NCBI RefSeq assembly: GCF_000724545.1
Contig: NZ_JHBV01000021.1
Location: forward strand, 1 to 64,000
Source of the DNA: Aureispira sp. CCB-QB1
Lineage (GTDB): Bacteria > Bacteroidota > Bacteroidia > Chitinophagales > Saprospiraceae
Length of the DNA stretch: 64,000 bases
Direction: 5' to 3'
The position numbers were made by a program, and so were the translations under genes. Positions 1-9,105 of the stretch are shown piece by piece. A model generated the notes under the pieces. It did not search any database. It was not told the origin of the DNA and was given only the letters and a program-made list of their open reading frames with translations. Within the stretch, counting starts at the first letter, position 1. Each line of letters starts with the position of its first letter.

Positions 1-328
1 ACCCAAATTTATTATGTCGTATTTTTAAGTTTTTTTTCACTGTGGTGGAAAAGTGGACTTGTACGTATTCCCATTCATACAAGTCCTAAATCACCCCAAT
101 TAAAACCCAAATTTATTATGTCGTATTTTTAAGTTTTTTCACTGTGGTGGAAAAGTGGACTTGTACGTATTCCCATTCATACAAGTCCTTAAATCACCCC
201 AATTAAAACCCAAATTTATTATGTCGTATTTTTAAGTTTTTTTTCACTGTGGTGGAAAAGTGGACTTGTACGTATTCCCATTCATACAAGCCCTTAAATC
301 ACCCCAATTAAAACCCAAATTTATTATT
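1..328. repeat. Tandem repeat array, ~104-bp unit, 3 copies plus a partial copy
   Basis: Three near-identical units start at 1, 105 and 208 (lengths 104, 103 and 105) and a fourth begins at 313 but breaks off after about 15 bases. Units differ only in the length of a T-run (8, 6, 8), one inserted T and one C/T change. Each unit contains an inverted repeat, GGACTTGTA then 14 nt then TACAAGTCC. The array may continue leftwards outside the window. There are no variable spacers, so it is not a CRISPR. The short minus-strand reading frame across it (244-432) looks non-coding. Confidence 0.95.
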
Positions 329-448
329 TTATTATATTTATCACTTTTTGATACACAAACCAATAGTCCAAAGCAATGCCAAAAATAAAAAACAAATAAC
401 AGACAAGCACTTACATATATATAATTAAACAATTTTAATTCAAAAAGA

Positions 449-481
449 AACGCTTGTTTTTCAAATTGAAAAACAAGCGTT
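449..481 (-). terminator. Intrinsic terminator of the DUF3078 gene
   Basis: A perfect 14-bp inverted repeat (449-462 with 468-481, 5-nt loop) lies 25 bases downstream of the minus-strand gene ending at 506. On the minus strand it is followed by a T-rich stretch. Confidence 0.85.
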
Positions 482-505
482 AAAAAAGGGATCTATAAAT
501 TAGAT

Positions 506-1594
506 TTAGAAAAGGAAGTTATACTTAATTAATAAAGATTGGAAGAAAGAAACTCTACGTTCTTTCGATTCATAACCATTGAACGTACCTGGAGCACTTG
601 TATTCACATCATTATCAGCATCAACTTGTACAAATACATCATAGTCCCAAAATAGATTGGTCATAAATGAGATTGACAAACCTTTAAACAAGAATACATC
701 AACGTTAGTAATCCATTCTACATCAATATGCTGAGGCAATCTCAAGTAGTTACTATATAGATTTAGCGTAGTACTCAACACTAAGCGGTGCTTATCTTTG
801 TCATCTTCTTTATACTTAAAGAATTTGTGCGCATATCCAGCTTTTAAAGTTGCTCCAAATTGAATATAGTTATGAGCATAAAATCCATTTCCATTCGGCA
901 AAGCACCATCAGGAGAAACTCTCCACTCATCTATAAACTCTTGTTCTGTAACACCTGACGTATCAGATGTATAAGGGTTTCCATGAAGTCCTTGACTAGC
1001 AATATTATCATCTCCTACCATAATCATTTTTAATGAAGCAGGTGACAACAAAGCATTAAAAGTACCAAACTTTGTCTTTTTCTTATAAGCAATGCCTGGG
1101 GAAACGGTCAGTGTAGCTGGAGAGAAAAACTGTGCAATTGGCAATGCATTAGATCCTTGAGGAGCAGAAAGAAAGTTTCCGTCATAAGTAGGCGTTATCT
1201 GAGTTAATAACAAGGCGTCTAAAGAGTATCCAAATGGACTTGTTGGCGTAATTCCATAAGCAACATTTGAAGAAATTCGTAATTCATCTACTGACTTTTG
1301 GAATGGAACAACTCTTCTAAAAGAGCCTAAACGCTGCACACCAAACGTAAAACCAGCAAAATTATCCCAGCTAAAACGTTCTTTCTTATATTTAGCAAAG
1401 AAACTTATATTTCCACCTAAGCCTATTTTGTCTTCTCCTGCTCCAAACTTAGGATTTATAAAGAACATTTGTGCAAAATCAACTCCTACAGCGCCCCCTA
1501 CTTTCCATAGCTTTTCATCCTCTTCTTCTTGAGCGATTACATCAGCATTAAAAGCAAATAATACAACGGTTAATAGTAATAAATACTTTTTCAT
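506..1594 (-). CDS. DUF3078-type outer-membrane beta-barrel protein
   Basis: A 362-residue protein with an N-terminal signal peptide (residues 1-21, hydrophobic core then an AQ cleavage site). The mature part starts with LWKVGG and is rich in alternating aromatic beta-strands, ending YNFLF, the terminal aromatic signature of an outer-membrane barrel. The start of the mature part and the length fit the Bacteroidota DUF3078 family; its function is unknown. The gene is monocistronic, with its own terminator at 449-481 and 270 bp separating it from the next minus-strand gene. No substrate can be inferred. Confidence 0.75.
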   Translation of the reverse strand: MKKYLLLLTVVLFAFNADVIAQEEEDEKLWKVGGAVGVDFAQMFFINPKFGAGEDKIGLGGNISFFAKYKKERFSWDNFAGFTFGVQRLGSFRRVVPFQKSVDELRISSNVAYGITPTSPFGYSLDALLLTQITPTYDGNFLSAPQGSNALPIAQFFSPATLTVSPGIAYKKKTKFGTFNALLSPASLKMIMVGDDNIASQGLHGNPYTSDTSGVTEQEFIDEWRVSPDGALPNGNGFYAHNYIQFGATLKAGYAHKFFKYKEDDKDKHRLVLSTTLNLYSNYLRLPQHIDVEWITNVDVFLFKGLSISFMTNLFWDYDVFVQVDADNDVNTSAPGTFNGYESKERRVSFFQSLLIKYNFLF

Positions 1595-1864
1595 GATTAA
1601 ATTTTTTAGTTATGAATTAATATGTCTTGTTATATTACAATAAGTGTTACATGACATTATAGAACACTTGTCGAATGCCTAGTTATCCTGAACTTTTCTG
1701 CCCAAAAATATATGCATTTTGCAAGTACCCTTTATCTTTACAAAGAACAATATCTTTGTTTATCATTATAACCAAAGACGAATTCTTGCCAAAGTTTCAG
1801 GTAATTTTGCCAAATTTATCCTAAACGAAGCAAGTAACTCACAATCAATAGACTATTTTAATAA

Positions 1865-2983
1865 CTAAAAAGCAACTCCAAACCCCATGGAGAAATATTC
1901 AGCTATAATTCGATGAGATTTCATTGTTATGGTAACAAATGGGACAGTGGGATTCTGATATGGATCTAAGAAATAATAACGTCCAGACAAACGGATTGAC
2001 ATAAACCAAGGTTGACCTACGTTCTGGGTAACATAAAATCCAACTTGTGCTAAAATAGCAAAACGCCCAATCATTATTTCGTCAGCAACAAAAAGCGTAA
2101 TTCTGCTGGCTTGCCAATGTAGATCTTTTCCTTGATAGCCTCCATTTTGTCTAGTAAAAGCATAAGAGGAACCAATATAGTCGTATTCGATGCCAGCCTT
2201 TAGACGATTGTTTCTAGTAATGTACAAGCCCGCATCTATAGATCCATGCCATGCAGGATATTTAGGACCACTGTTTGTTCCAATTTCTGTAAATCCCATT
2301 GAGAAAAGAGCTGAAAATTGGATTCTTTTGTTCCGTTTAGGGCGTTCTGATTGCTCTAATCGAATATAATCTTCTTCCTCTACAGGATTAGGCATGTAGC
2401 AGATTCCTAATTGAAAACTAGGAATATTAATTCCTAAGTTGGGCAAAGTAGAAGCGGCATTGGAGTAATGATTGAACGTAGCAGAAGGGCGAATCTCAAA
2501 GTTTTTGTGAACACGCCAAGCAAGTCCTAGACGCAAAGATGTGTTGTTATTCAAATAAGACCCCACCATATTGTTGAGGGGGTTTGTTCTACGGTCAAAA
2601 GGGCGAGTTACAATCCCAAGACCAACTCCTAAACGTCCAAATATTCTAACTTTCTTACGTTTAAAAAAATCAACCGTTATATTGGGCAAAATGGCAAAAC
2701 AATGCCCCATTTCTTTGGCATTGCCTGAGGATTGATAAGCAACTGCGACTCCCCAACGAGGAAAGCCGCAGCGCTGATGCCAATGTTTTTGACCATACGT
2801 TTTTACTTCCATGTTCACTTCACCTCCATAACTAAAGTCTGGAAAATCTATGGTAATTGTAGAGCGGTGCTTGAATGCTTTACCAAAGTGCAAACTTCCT
2901 TCTAGATATAGACCTTTGGGAAGATTTTGAGTTTGTGCACAGTAGGATGTAACACATAAGAGAACAATCAGTAATAAGCGCAT
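1865..2983 (-). CDS. Acyloxyacyl hydrolase / PagL-like lipid A 3-O-deacylase
   Basis: A 372-residue protein with a signal peptide (1-19). The N-terminal ~200 residues read as a PagL-type barrel. The motif NHYSNA at 171-176 supplies the His-x-Ser pair (His172, Ser174) that in PagL is part of the outer-membrane catalytic triad. Known for the family: removal of the 3-O-linked acyl chain of lipid A at the outer membrane. Unusually, the protein continues for another ~170 residues of strand-rich sequence, whereas PagL is about 150 residues. The tail may be a second barrel portion. It sits 19 bp downstream of hflX on the same strand. Confidence 0.7.
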   Translation of the reverse strand: MRLLLIVLLCVTSYCAQTQNLPKGLYLEGSLHFGKAFKHRSTITIDFPDFSYGGEVNMEVKTYGQKHWHQRCGFPRWGVAVAYQSSGNAKEMGHCFAILPNITVDFFKRKKVRIFGRLGVGLGIVTRPFDRRTNPLNNMVGSYLNNNTSLRLGLAWRVHKNFEIRPSATFNHYSNAASTLPNLGINIPSFQLGICYMPNPVEEEDYIRLEQSERPKRNKRIQFSALFSMGFTEIGTNSGPKYPAWHGSIDAGLYITRNNRLKAGIEYDYIGSSYAFTRQNGGYQGKDLHWQASRITLFVADEIMIGRFAILAQVGFYVTQNVGQPWFMSIRLSGRYYFLDPYQNPTVPFVTITMKSHRIIAEYFSMGFGVAF

Positions 2984-3002
2984 TTGAGTATAAATTTATG
3001 CG

Positions 3003-4211
3003 TTACCAAAATCTAGTTTTGTAAGGATAGCGTTTTACATATAAGTCATTGATTAAGGATTTCAACTTTTCTCTCAACTCCTCTAAACCTTCCTTTTTCA
3101 ATGCAGAGATAAAACAAGCATTTCCTTTTGTTTCCATATTCCATTGTGCTTTAAGTTCTTCCAACAATGTTGCTCGTTCTTCTTCCAATAAAAACTCATC
3201 CAAATTATTATCTTGGTACAAGTCCATTTTATTAAAAACATACAACATAGGAATTTCGCTTGCTCCTAAGTCTTTTAATGTCTTATTAACGACTTGGATA
3301 TGTTCCATATGTTGGGGATGAGAAATATCAACCACTTGTATCAACAAGTCACTTTCACGTACTTCATCCAAAGTAGACTTAAAGCTTTCAACCAAATGAT
3401 GCGGTAGTTTTCGAATAAACCCAACTGTATCCGACAGCAAGAAAGGCATTCTATCTACTACAACTTTTCGTACGGTTGTATCCAAGGTAGCAAATAATTT
3501 GTTCTCTGCCAAGACTTCTGCTTTTCCCAGCACATTCATCAAAGTAGATTTGCCCACATTCGTATAACCTACTAAAGAAACTCGAATCATCTCTCCACGG
3601 TTTTTGCGCTGAGTCCGTGCTTGCAAATCAATTTTTTCTAGTCGTTTTTTTAGCAACGCAACTTTGTCTCGAACAATACGTCTATCCGTTTCAATTTCCT
3701 TCTCTCCTGGTCCACGCATTCCAATTCCCCCTTTCTGGCGCTCCAAGTGATCCCACATTCCTCTAAGTCTAGGAAGCAAGTACTGCATTTGAGCAAGTTC
3801 TACTTGTACTTTTGCTTGTGCTGTTTGAGCACGAGCTGCAAAAATATCTAAAATCAATGTACTTCGATCTAAGATTTTGCGCTCCATACGCTCCTCTAAG
3901 ATACCTACTTGTTTTGCGGTTAAATCATCATCAAAAATAACAATATCAATGTCATGCTCCTGTACGTATTCACGAATTTCTTCCGCTTTTCCTTTTCCTA
4001 CAAAAGTACGATTATCAGGATGTTTTAATTTTTGTAAAAACCTTTTTTTTACTTGAGCTCCTGCAGTTTGTGCTAAGAATTCCAATTCATCTAAATATTC
4101 TATAGCTTGTTCGGTTGATTGATCTTGTGAAATCAAACCTACAAGCACTGCAGTCTCTACTTCTTTTACTAAGGCGCGTTTTTTTTCGCCTAAATTCCAT
4201 TCGTTTGCCAT
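3003..4211 (-). CDS. hflX: Ribosome-associated GTPase HflX
   Basis: A 402-residue protein, the usual HflX length. The N-terminal HflX domain (about 20-130) is followed by a coiled linker with the family motif GGIGMRGPGE (161-170). The GTPase domain has the P-loop GYTNVGKST (215-223), G3 DTVG (261-264) and G4 NKMD (327-330). HflX binds the 50S subunit and splits stalled or hibernating ribosomes, acting in the cytoplasm. It is probably transcribed together with the downstream PagL-like gene (19-bp gap), although the two have no evident functional link. Confidence 0.95.
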   Translation of the reverse strand: MANEWNLGEKKRALVKEVETAVLVGLISQDQSTEQAIEYLDELEFLAQTAGAQVKKRFLQKLKHPDNRTFVGKGKAEEIREYVQEHDIDIVIFDDDLTAKQVGILEERMERKILDRSTLILDIFAARAQTAQAKVQVELAQMQYLLPRLRGMWDHLERQKGGIGMRGPGEKEIETDRRIVRDKVALLKKRLEKIDLQARTQRKNRGEMIRVSLVGYTNVGKSTLMNVLGKAEVLAENKLFATLDTTVRKVVVDRMPFLLSDTVGFIRKLPHHLVESFKSTLDEVRESDLLIQVVDISHPQHMEHIQVVNKTLKDLGASEIPMLYVFNKMDLYQDNNLDEFLLEEERATLLEELKAQWNMETKGNACFISALKKEGLEELREKLKSLINDLYVKRYPYKTRFW

Positions 4212-4918
4212 ATATATTATAGTTTAATTGCACATAGATGTAAAATTAAGGTTTTCAATTGAATAAGGTAACATTCCATTCAACGATCTCCAATACCTTG
4301 TACATTTATTTTAGTATACCCAACAATAATTTTCTTCCATTGATACAGCAAATTGATGTTGCTATATTATTGATAACAAAATACCTTTGCTTTTTTCTGA
4401 ACAAACATCAAGTAGAGATACTTTTGCATCAATTAATTTGAAACGCTTGTTTTTTCTAAAAATAGACAAAAGTACACCAACAGGGCATAGATTTATTACG
4501 TCACAGTATACTTAGCCTCTAAAGTAACTGATAAAAGTTTAAATTAGGTGATAATGTGCAACTATTGTAAGAGAATAAGTTTAGGCTTACCTCTTTTGAA
4601 AAAGGTAACCCATTTTTTAAATAAAACAGCATATCTTTCTGTTTTATTTTAAGATAATACGATAGGTTCTATTTGAGTTAAATAGGTATATAAAAAATCA
4701 TATTACTGACCTAGAGATAGGTATTTTAAAATTTGAAATGAATTTGAACACTTACACAAAACATTTTCCTACCCAATAGTTCCTTAAAGAACTTTATTTT
4801 TAAAAATAGGTCAACTTAATATAATTTACCTTGTTATTTTGATTAGTAGTTCACAGTACTTGCACTTTGTAGTCCATCAATATTTGAGCACTATTTTACT
4901 CATTTAAACAAGATTATT
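4212..4918. other. Intergenic region between divergent hflX and a hypothetical gene
   Basis: About 700 bp, strongly AT-rich. It contains an AT-rich hairpin (AAATAAAACAG at 4619-4629 with its complement at 4639-4649). A short plus-strand frame (4259-4441) has no start context or recognisable product and is treated as non-coding. I saw no promoter matching the Bacteroidota consensus exactly. Confidence 0.5.
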
Positions 4919-5575
4919 ATGAAAAAGATGTTGTTACTTCTATTTATTTTTATAGTTTTTTCTCCTATACAAGCACAAACATCTTTAGATGAAATCAATC
5001 AAACTCGTTGTAAACACACCTTGAATGGGATGATTGCCTTTTCTAGTTGGACTGGGGCAAACCTTATTGCTGGTACGGTAGGAGTAATTACAACTAGAGG
5101 AGAACTACAACATTTTTTTGAAATGAACCTTTACTTTAATGCCATTAACTTGGGACTAGCCATTCCAGGGCTAATTGGAGCTGTAAAAGCCAAACGTACA
5201 GGGTTGAGCTTTGAGCAGTCTGTCAAGGAAGTACAAAAAATCAAAACCGTTTATTTGGTCAATGGTGCTTTAGACTTCACTTATATTACGGTAGGTTTTC
5301 TTCTACGGGAAATGAGTAAGAACAACCGCAATGATATCAAATTAAGCAACCGATTAGCTGGGTATGGAAATTCGTTTATTGTACAAGGAGGCTTTTTGTT
5401 AATTTATGATTTCATTGAATTTGGTGTCCATGCCATTAATGGCAAACGCCTCAATGAACATTGGGACAAGATTAGTATCAGTCCTTATGGTGCTTATGGT
5501 TTGGGTATGAGTATCCAATACAACTTTAGCCATATCGGATCTCAGCAACAGCCTATGGCTTTTTCTTCCTTTTAA
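4919..5575 (+). CDS. Conserved hypothetical membrane protein
   Basis: A 218-residue protein with a signal peptide (MKKMLLLLFIF... cleaving near QAQ, residue 20), followed by three or four hydrophobic segments (about 37-60, 68-90, 112-130 and 150-170) containing FSSWTGANLIAG. It resembles a small Bacteroidota-only family of unknown function (possibly DUF6992). Its stop codon overlaps the stop of the convergent exchanger gene by two bases (shared TTTAAA at 5571-5576). No function is proposed. Confidence 0.7.
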   Translation: MKKMLLLLFIFIVFSPIQAQTSLDEINQTRCKHTLNGMIAFSSWTGANLIAGTVGVITTRGELQHFFEMNLYFNAINLGLAIPGLIGAVKAKRTGLSFEQSVKEVQKIKTVYLVNGALDFTYITVGFLLREMSKNNRNDIKLSNRLAGYGNSFIVQGGFLLIYDFIEFGVHAINGKRLNEHWDKISISPYGAYGLGMSIQYNFSHIGSQQQPMAFSSF

Positions 5576-6579
5576 ACAGGTTGAGCCAACAACAGATAAA
5601 CAATGTAACCTATTACAGCCATCAATAAAACGCCTGCTTGCCAACGGTCAATCGTGTACGTTAGAGAACCTCCCGTTGTAGGTTTCACCCTTGTGCCTAT
5701 AAATAAAAAAGCTGTTAAAACAATTGTTGCTGATAATAAAAATCCAATATCAAAATTTGCTGCTGTATCGTACTCAATCAAAGTTGGTGAAATAGTCGAA
5801 CTAAAACCTAAAACCAACAAAATATTAAAAATATTAGACCCAACCACATTCCCCATTGCTATATCGCTGTTCTTTTTCATGGCAGCCACAACGGAAGTCG
5901 CCAATTCTGGTAAAGACGTTCCTATTGCGATGACGGTTAAGCCAATGACTCGCTCTGTCATGCCAAAATATTTTGCAAAAACTAGCGAATTGTCTAAGAC
6001 TAAATTTCCACCGATGATCAAACCAGCCATTCCACCTATGATATACAACAAGCTTTTGGGCAATGGAATTTCTTCGATAATCTCTATATTATCTGAATTA
6101 TCAGCATTCTTAGAGCTGGTGTAAACATAGTATAAGAACGCACCAAAGAACAGTAATAAAATAATTCCATCAATATGAGAGACATAATTTTCACCTCCAA
6201 AAACCAATGCGTCATTAGCTAAAAAGAACATTAGCAATATAATAAATATAGAAAATGGCAGTTCTTTTCGTACAGTAGCTTTTTGTACTGCAAGCGGATA
6301 AATGAGTCCAGCAGCTCCGATGATTAGACAAGTATTAAAGATATTAGAGCCCAATACATTTCCTATTATCATAGCATTTTTTCCTTCCCAAGCAGCTCCT
6401 ATATTAACCACTAATTCAGGGGCAGATGTACCAAAAGAAACAATGGTCAAACCAATTATCATATCCGATATATCAAACTTTTTGGCAACGGCAGATGCAC
6501 CATCTACTAAAAAATCAGCTCCTTTAATTAAAATGGCAAAACCAAATATAAGTAGTCCTAATGCTATTGCTAAATTCAT
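5572..6579 (-). CDS. yrbG: Calcium/sodium antiporter (CaCA family, YrbG type)
   Basis: A 335-residue integral membrane protein with about ten hydrophobic segments and the two inverted alpha-repeats that bind the ions. The first repeat has GTSAPELVVN (50-59) and GNVLGSNIFN (73-82). The second has GTSLPELATS (220-229) and GNVVGSNIFN (243-252). Length and motifs match bacterial K+-independent Na+/Ca2+ exchangers of the inner membrane. It is convergent with the upstream hypothetical gene and overlaps it at the stop codons. No terminator lies between them. Confidence 0.9.
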   Translation of the reverse strand: MNLAIALGLLIFGFAILIKGADFLVDGASAVAKKFDISDMIIGLTIVSFGTSAPELVVNIGAAWEGKNAMIIGNVLGSNIFNTCLIIGAAGLIYPLAVQKATVRKELPFSIFIILLMFFLANDALVFGGENYVSHIDGIILLLFFGAFLYYVYTSSKNADNSDNIEIIEEIPLPKSLLYIIGGMAGLIIGGNLVLDNSLVFAKYFGMTERVIGLTVIAIGTSLPELATSVVAAMKKNSDIAMGNVVGSNIFNILLVLGFSSTISPTLIEYDTAANFDIGFLLSATIVLTAFLFIGTRVKPTTGGSLTYTIDRWQAGVLLMAVIGYIVYLLLAQPV

Positions 6580-6753
6580 GATGGTATGTCTTAATTCGTT
6601 TTTTAACGTTCACTTTCTACAATAGTCCTTTGTATAATTTTATTGATTGGGTTCGTGTAAAACTATTTCTAAGTTGGATTTATATTTCCAAACCACCAAC
6701 CCCCAAACCAACTACGAACTACTGCCTTTATTAACCGAACAAAGGTAACAGAA

Positions 6754-8136
6754 TTATTTTGAAGATTTATTCTTTCTAATAAAAAAGCGCCCCAATACAG
6801 TTGGTACAATTCCCGCTTTTTTATACGCCAACCAGCTCACTAAGAACTCAAATAACAATAAGCCTATCAAGGTAGCATATCCTGCTCCTTCGATTCCATA
6901 AGAAGGAATTAAAATCAGATGCAAAACGATTGTAAAAAGGACACTTAATAGCAATATCCAAGTTGCTTCTCGTTCTAAATTCACCATCATCAGCAAATAG
7001 TTTACGGGTCCAACAAATACATGGACAAACTTGGTGATGCATAAGATGAGTAAAATGGGATACCCTTCTCTAAAGTTCTCACCAAACAACATCAAAAACC
7101 ACTCTCCTCCCAATACCAAGCATAACAAAATCGCGCTAATCACTAAACAAGCTAATCGAGTTGTTTTGGTAAAAAAGTTTTGCAATTCTTCCATCCGATT
7201 ATTGGCGTATAAAGTTGAAAACATAGGTGCTGTGACGGTATATAGTACTGCAAAGGGGATTAAAGCCATATCCGACAGTTTTACGGCTGCATTATAATAG
7301 CCGATCTCCGCTTCCGAAACTTGATACCAACTCAAAAACAGAATATCTATTCGAGTGTTAACAATATAAAGAAGAGAGGTGAGTGCAAAGTATCGACAAC
7401 TTCCCCACCAGTGATGGCTATCATAACTTGCTTTTTCTTCTCGATATGCAGTTGTAAATTTAAATAAAAGCCATAAAGCAACGATGGCCGTTATCAAGAA
7501 AGAAAACGTCCGTGCTATGATGGCATGTTCATCTGTTAATTTATAATTCTGAGTGGCATAAAAAAGCATTAAAATTATAAAAAAAGAAAAGGGTTGCACA
7601 AATTTCTCTGCAAACTGCCCCCAACCAAATAGATGTAATCCTCTTAGAGCAGCTTGATTAATGTGCATTAACACAAATAATGGAATTACCCATACTGCCC
7701 AATAGAAATAATCTACATATTGATGAAGCATTTCTATATCGGATAATTCTGCTAATAGCAACAAACATAGAGCAGAAAACACACCAACGACTAAACCCAA
7801 GCCGTTTGCCCAAGACAAAATTCCCTTAATTTTTGTTCCTTGTTTCTTGTTGTGATAAATGGGGAGTTGTTTTAATACTAAATCGTCTAGCCCCAACGTA
7901 GCCCCAACACTAATAATAGAAATCCAAGTAAAAACCGTCGTATAAACACCAAATCCAGTATCTCCTGTTACTCGAGCAATGAATAGAGCGGTAAAGAAAG
8001 TTAGCAAAGCAATAGAACCTTGCATTACAACTGATTTGTAGGCACCAGTTAAGAAATAGTGCTTAATCTTAGCATCCAATTCCTTTCCAAGCAATGCCTG
8101 CAACACAACATTAATATATCTAAACAAGGCTTTCAT
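6754..8136 (-). CDS. Polysaccharide/oligosaccharide flippase (MOP superfamily)
   Basis: A 460-residue protein with 12-14 hydrophobic helices spread over its length, charged termini and no soluble domain, as in Wzx/RfbX-type flippases. The N-terminal part has the typical GSIALLTFFTALFIARVTG segment with Gly/Arg spacing, and FARMLGP-like sequence is replaced by IARVTGD. It is predicted to move lipid-linked sugars across the inner membrane. It stands alone, without glycosyltransferases nearby, so the substrate is unknown. A complex inverted-repeat element lies 43 bp upstream. Confidence 0.8.
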   Translation of the reverse strand: MKALFRYINVVLQALLGKELDAKIKHYFLTGAYKSVVMQGSIALLTFFTALFIARVTGDTGFGVYTTVFTWISIISVGATLGLDDLVLKQLPIYHNKKQGTKIKGILSWANGLGLVVGVFSALCLLLLAELSDIEMLHQYVDYFYWAVWVIPLFVLMHINQAALRGLHLFGWGQFAEKFVQPFSFFIILMLFYATQNYKLTDEHAIIARTFSFLITAIVALWLLFKFTTAYREEKASYDSHHWWGSCRYFALTSLLYIVNTRIDILFLSWYQVSEAEIGYYNAAVKLSDMALIPFAVLYTVTAPMFSTLYANNRMEELQNFFTKTTRLACLVISAILLCLVLGGEWFLMLFGENFREGYPILLILCITKFVHVFVGPVNYLLMMVNLEREATWILLLSVLFTIVLHLILIPSYGIEGAGYATLIGLLLFEFLVSWLAYKKAGIVPTVLGRFFIRKNKSSK

Positions 8137-8178
8137 TCAGTCCAGTTTAAAGATTTTGATTGGGTCTATCTTATACAT

Positions 8179-8318
8179 TACTCCGTTGAAAAATCGTATT
8201 AGTTTGATTATCAGCAAGATGTACTTTTGTTAATTTTTACACTAAAAGACTGATAATCAAACTAATGCAAGATGCTTTTTTACGTTTTTCGTAGGAAAAC
8301 TAAAAAATCAACGGAGTA
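8179..8318. mobile_element. Nested inverted-repeat element (possible MITE), flanked by TA
   Basis: Outer arms TACTCCGTTGA (8179-8189) and TCAACGGAGTA (8308-8318) are perfect complements. Inside them is a second, perfect 17-bp pair (8198-8214 with 8250-8266). A small TACG/CGTA hairpin and a direct repeat of GCAAGATG (8214 and 8267) add structure. If the terminal TA is counted as duplicated target, the element looks like a Tc1/IS630-type non-autonomous element. It could instead be a structured leader of the flippase gene, which starts 43 bp away. It has no coding capacity. Confidence 0.55.
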
Positions 8319-8402
8319 TTATTATAATAATCTACCACCAAAATATGGATTGATAGTATAATTTACTAATAGTTGACAGTGTGTATCTACCTCAAAAAGA
8401 AA

Positions 8403-8432
8403 AAGTCATCTCGAAATGATTCGAGATGACTT
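8403..8432 (-). terminator. Terminator at the end of the ribosomal protein cluster
   Basis: A perfect 13-bp stem (8403-8415 with 8420-8432) and a 4-nt loop, followed on the minus strand by a T-rich run, 22 bases beyond the rplQ stop codon. Confidence 0.9.
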
Positions 8433-8454
8433 CTATTATTGTGCAAAAAGAAGA

Positions 8455-8991
8455 TTATTCTTCCTCTTTGGTAGTATCATCAGTGTTAACTGCCTCTTCA
8501 TTATCTTCAACAACTGTTTCAGTAGCAGTTGTAGTAGTGTCAGCAGATTTTTTCTTTCTACTACGACGAGTACGTTTTTTCTTCGTAGTCTTCGTTTCTA
8601 AAGCGTCTGTGTTGAAATCAACCAATTCGATGATACACATATCTGCAGCATCATTTTGACGGAAACCAGTACGCAAGATACGAACGTAACCACCTGGACG
8701 GTCAGCGATTTTCATTGCGATTTCACCAAACAAAGTTTTAACAGCTTCTTTGTTTTGCAAATGGCTAAAGATAACACGTCTGTGGTGTGTAGCATCTTTA
8801 ATTTTTTCTTCACTAGCTGCTTTTCTAGCTCTAGTCAACAAAGGCTCAATATACTGACGTAAAGCTTTTGCTTTTGCTACTGTTGTTCTAATACGTTTGT
8901 GCTCGATCAAAGCGATAGACATATTTTTCAACAATGCTTTACGATGTCCTTTTTTTCTACTAAGGTGGTTAAACTTTTTACCGTGTCTCAT
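8455..8991 (-). CDS. rplQ: 50S ribosomal protein bL17
   Basis: The protein begins [24 protein letters not shown]-like, the standard bL17 start, and the first ~125 residues cover the fold. At 178 residues it is longer than the ~120-130 of most bacteria. The extra C-terminal ~45 residues are a basic stretch ([12 protein letters not shown]) followed by a Thr/Glu/Asp-rich acidic tail, probably disordered. It is the last gene of the alpha segment, 114 bp after rpoA, and is closed by the terminator at 8403-8432. Confidence 0.97.
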   Translation of the reverse strand: MRHGKKFNHLSRKKGHRKALLKNMSIALIEHKRIRTTVAKAKALRQYIEPLLTRARKAASEEKIKDATHHRRVIFSHLQNKEAVKTLFGEIAMKIADRPGGYVRILRTGFRQNDAADMCIIELVDFNTDALETKTTKKKRTRRSRKKKSADTTTTATETVVEDNEEAVNTDDTTKEEE

Positions 8992-9074
8992 GATTAATGA
9001 TTATTTACGTCGCAGCACATACTCCTAATCTAAGATAGATGTTTCCGTTACTGCAATTTTTATAATAAAACAGC

Positions 9075-9090
9075 CGCATCAATAGATGCG
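9075..9090 (-). other. Small hairpin between rpoA and rplQ
   Basis: CGCATC and GATGCG form a 6-bp stem with a 4-nt loop in the 114-bp gap. On the minus strand it is followed by GCTGTTTTATT, so it may act as a weak attenuator. The evidence is limited. Confidence 0.35.
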
Positions 9091-9105
9091 AGCAAATTTA
9101 AATGC

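Noticed and set aside
1-328. Possible CRISPR array
   Set aside because: Units are ~104 bp, contiguous and have no variable spacers; no cas genes nearby.
244-432. 62-residue minus-strand frame across the repeats
   Set aside because: It is composed partly of repeat sequence with no recognisable start context or product.
4259-4441. 60-residue plus-strand frame upstream of the hypothetical gene
   Set aside because: AT-rich random-looking sequence with no start context.
8416-8659. Two short plus-strand frames opposite rplQ
   Set aside because: They are antisense shadows of the low-complexity tail of L17.
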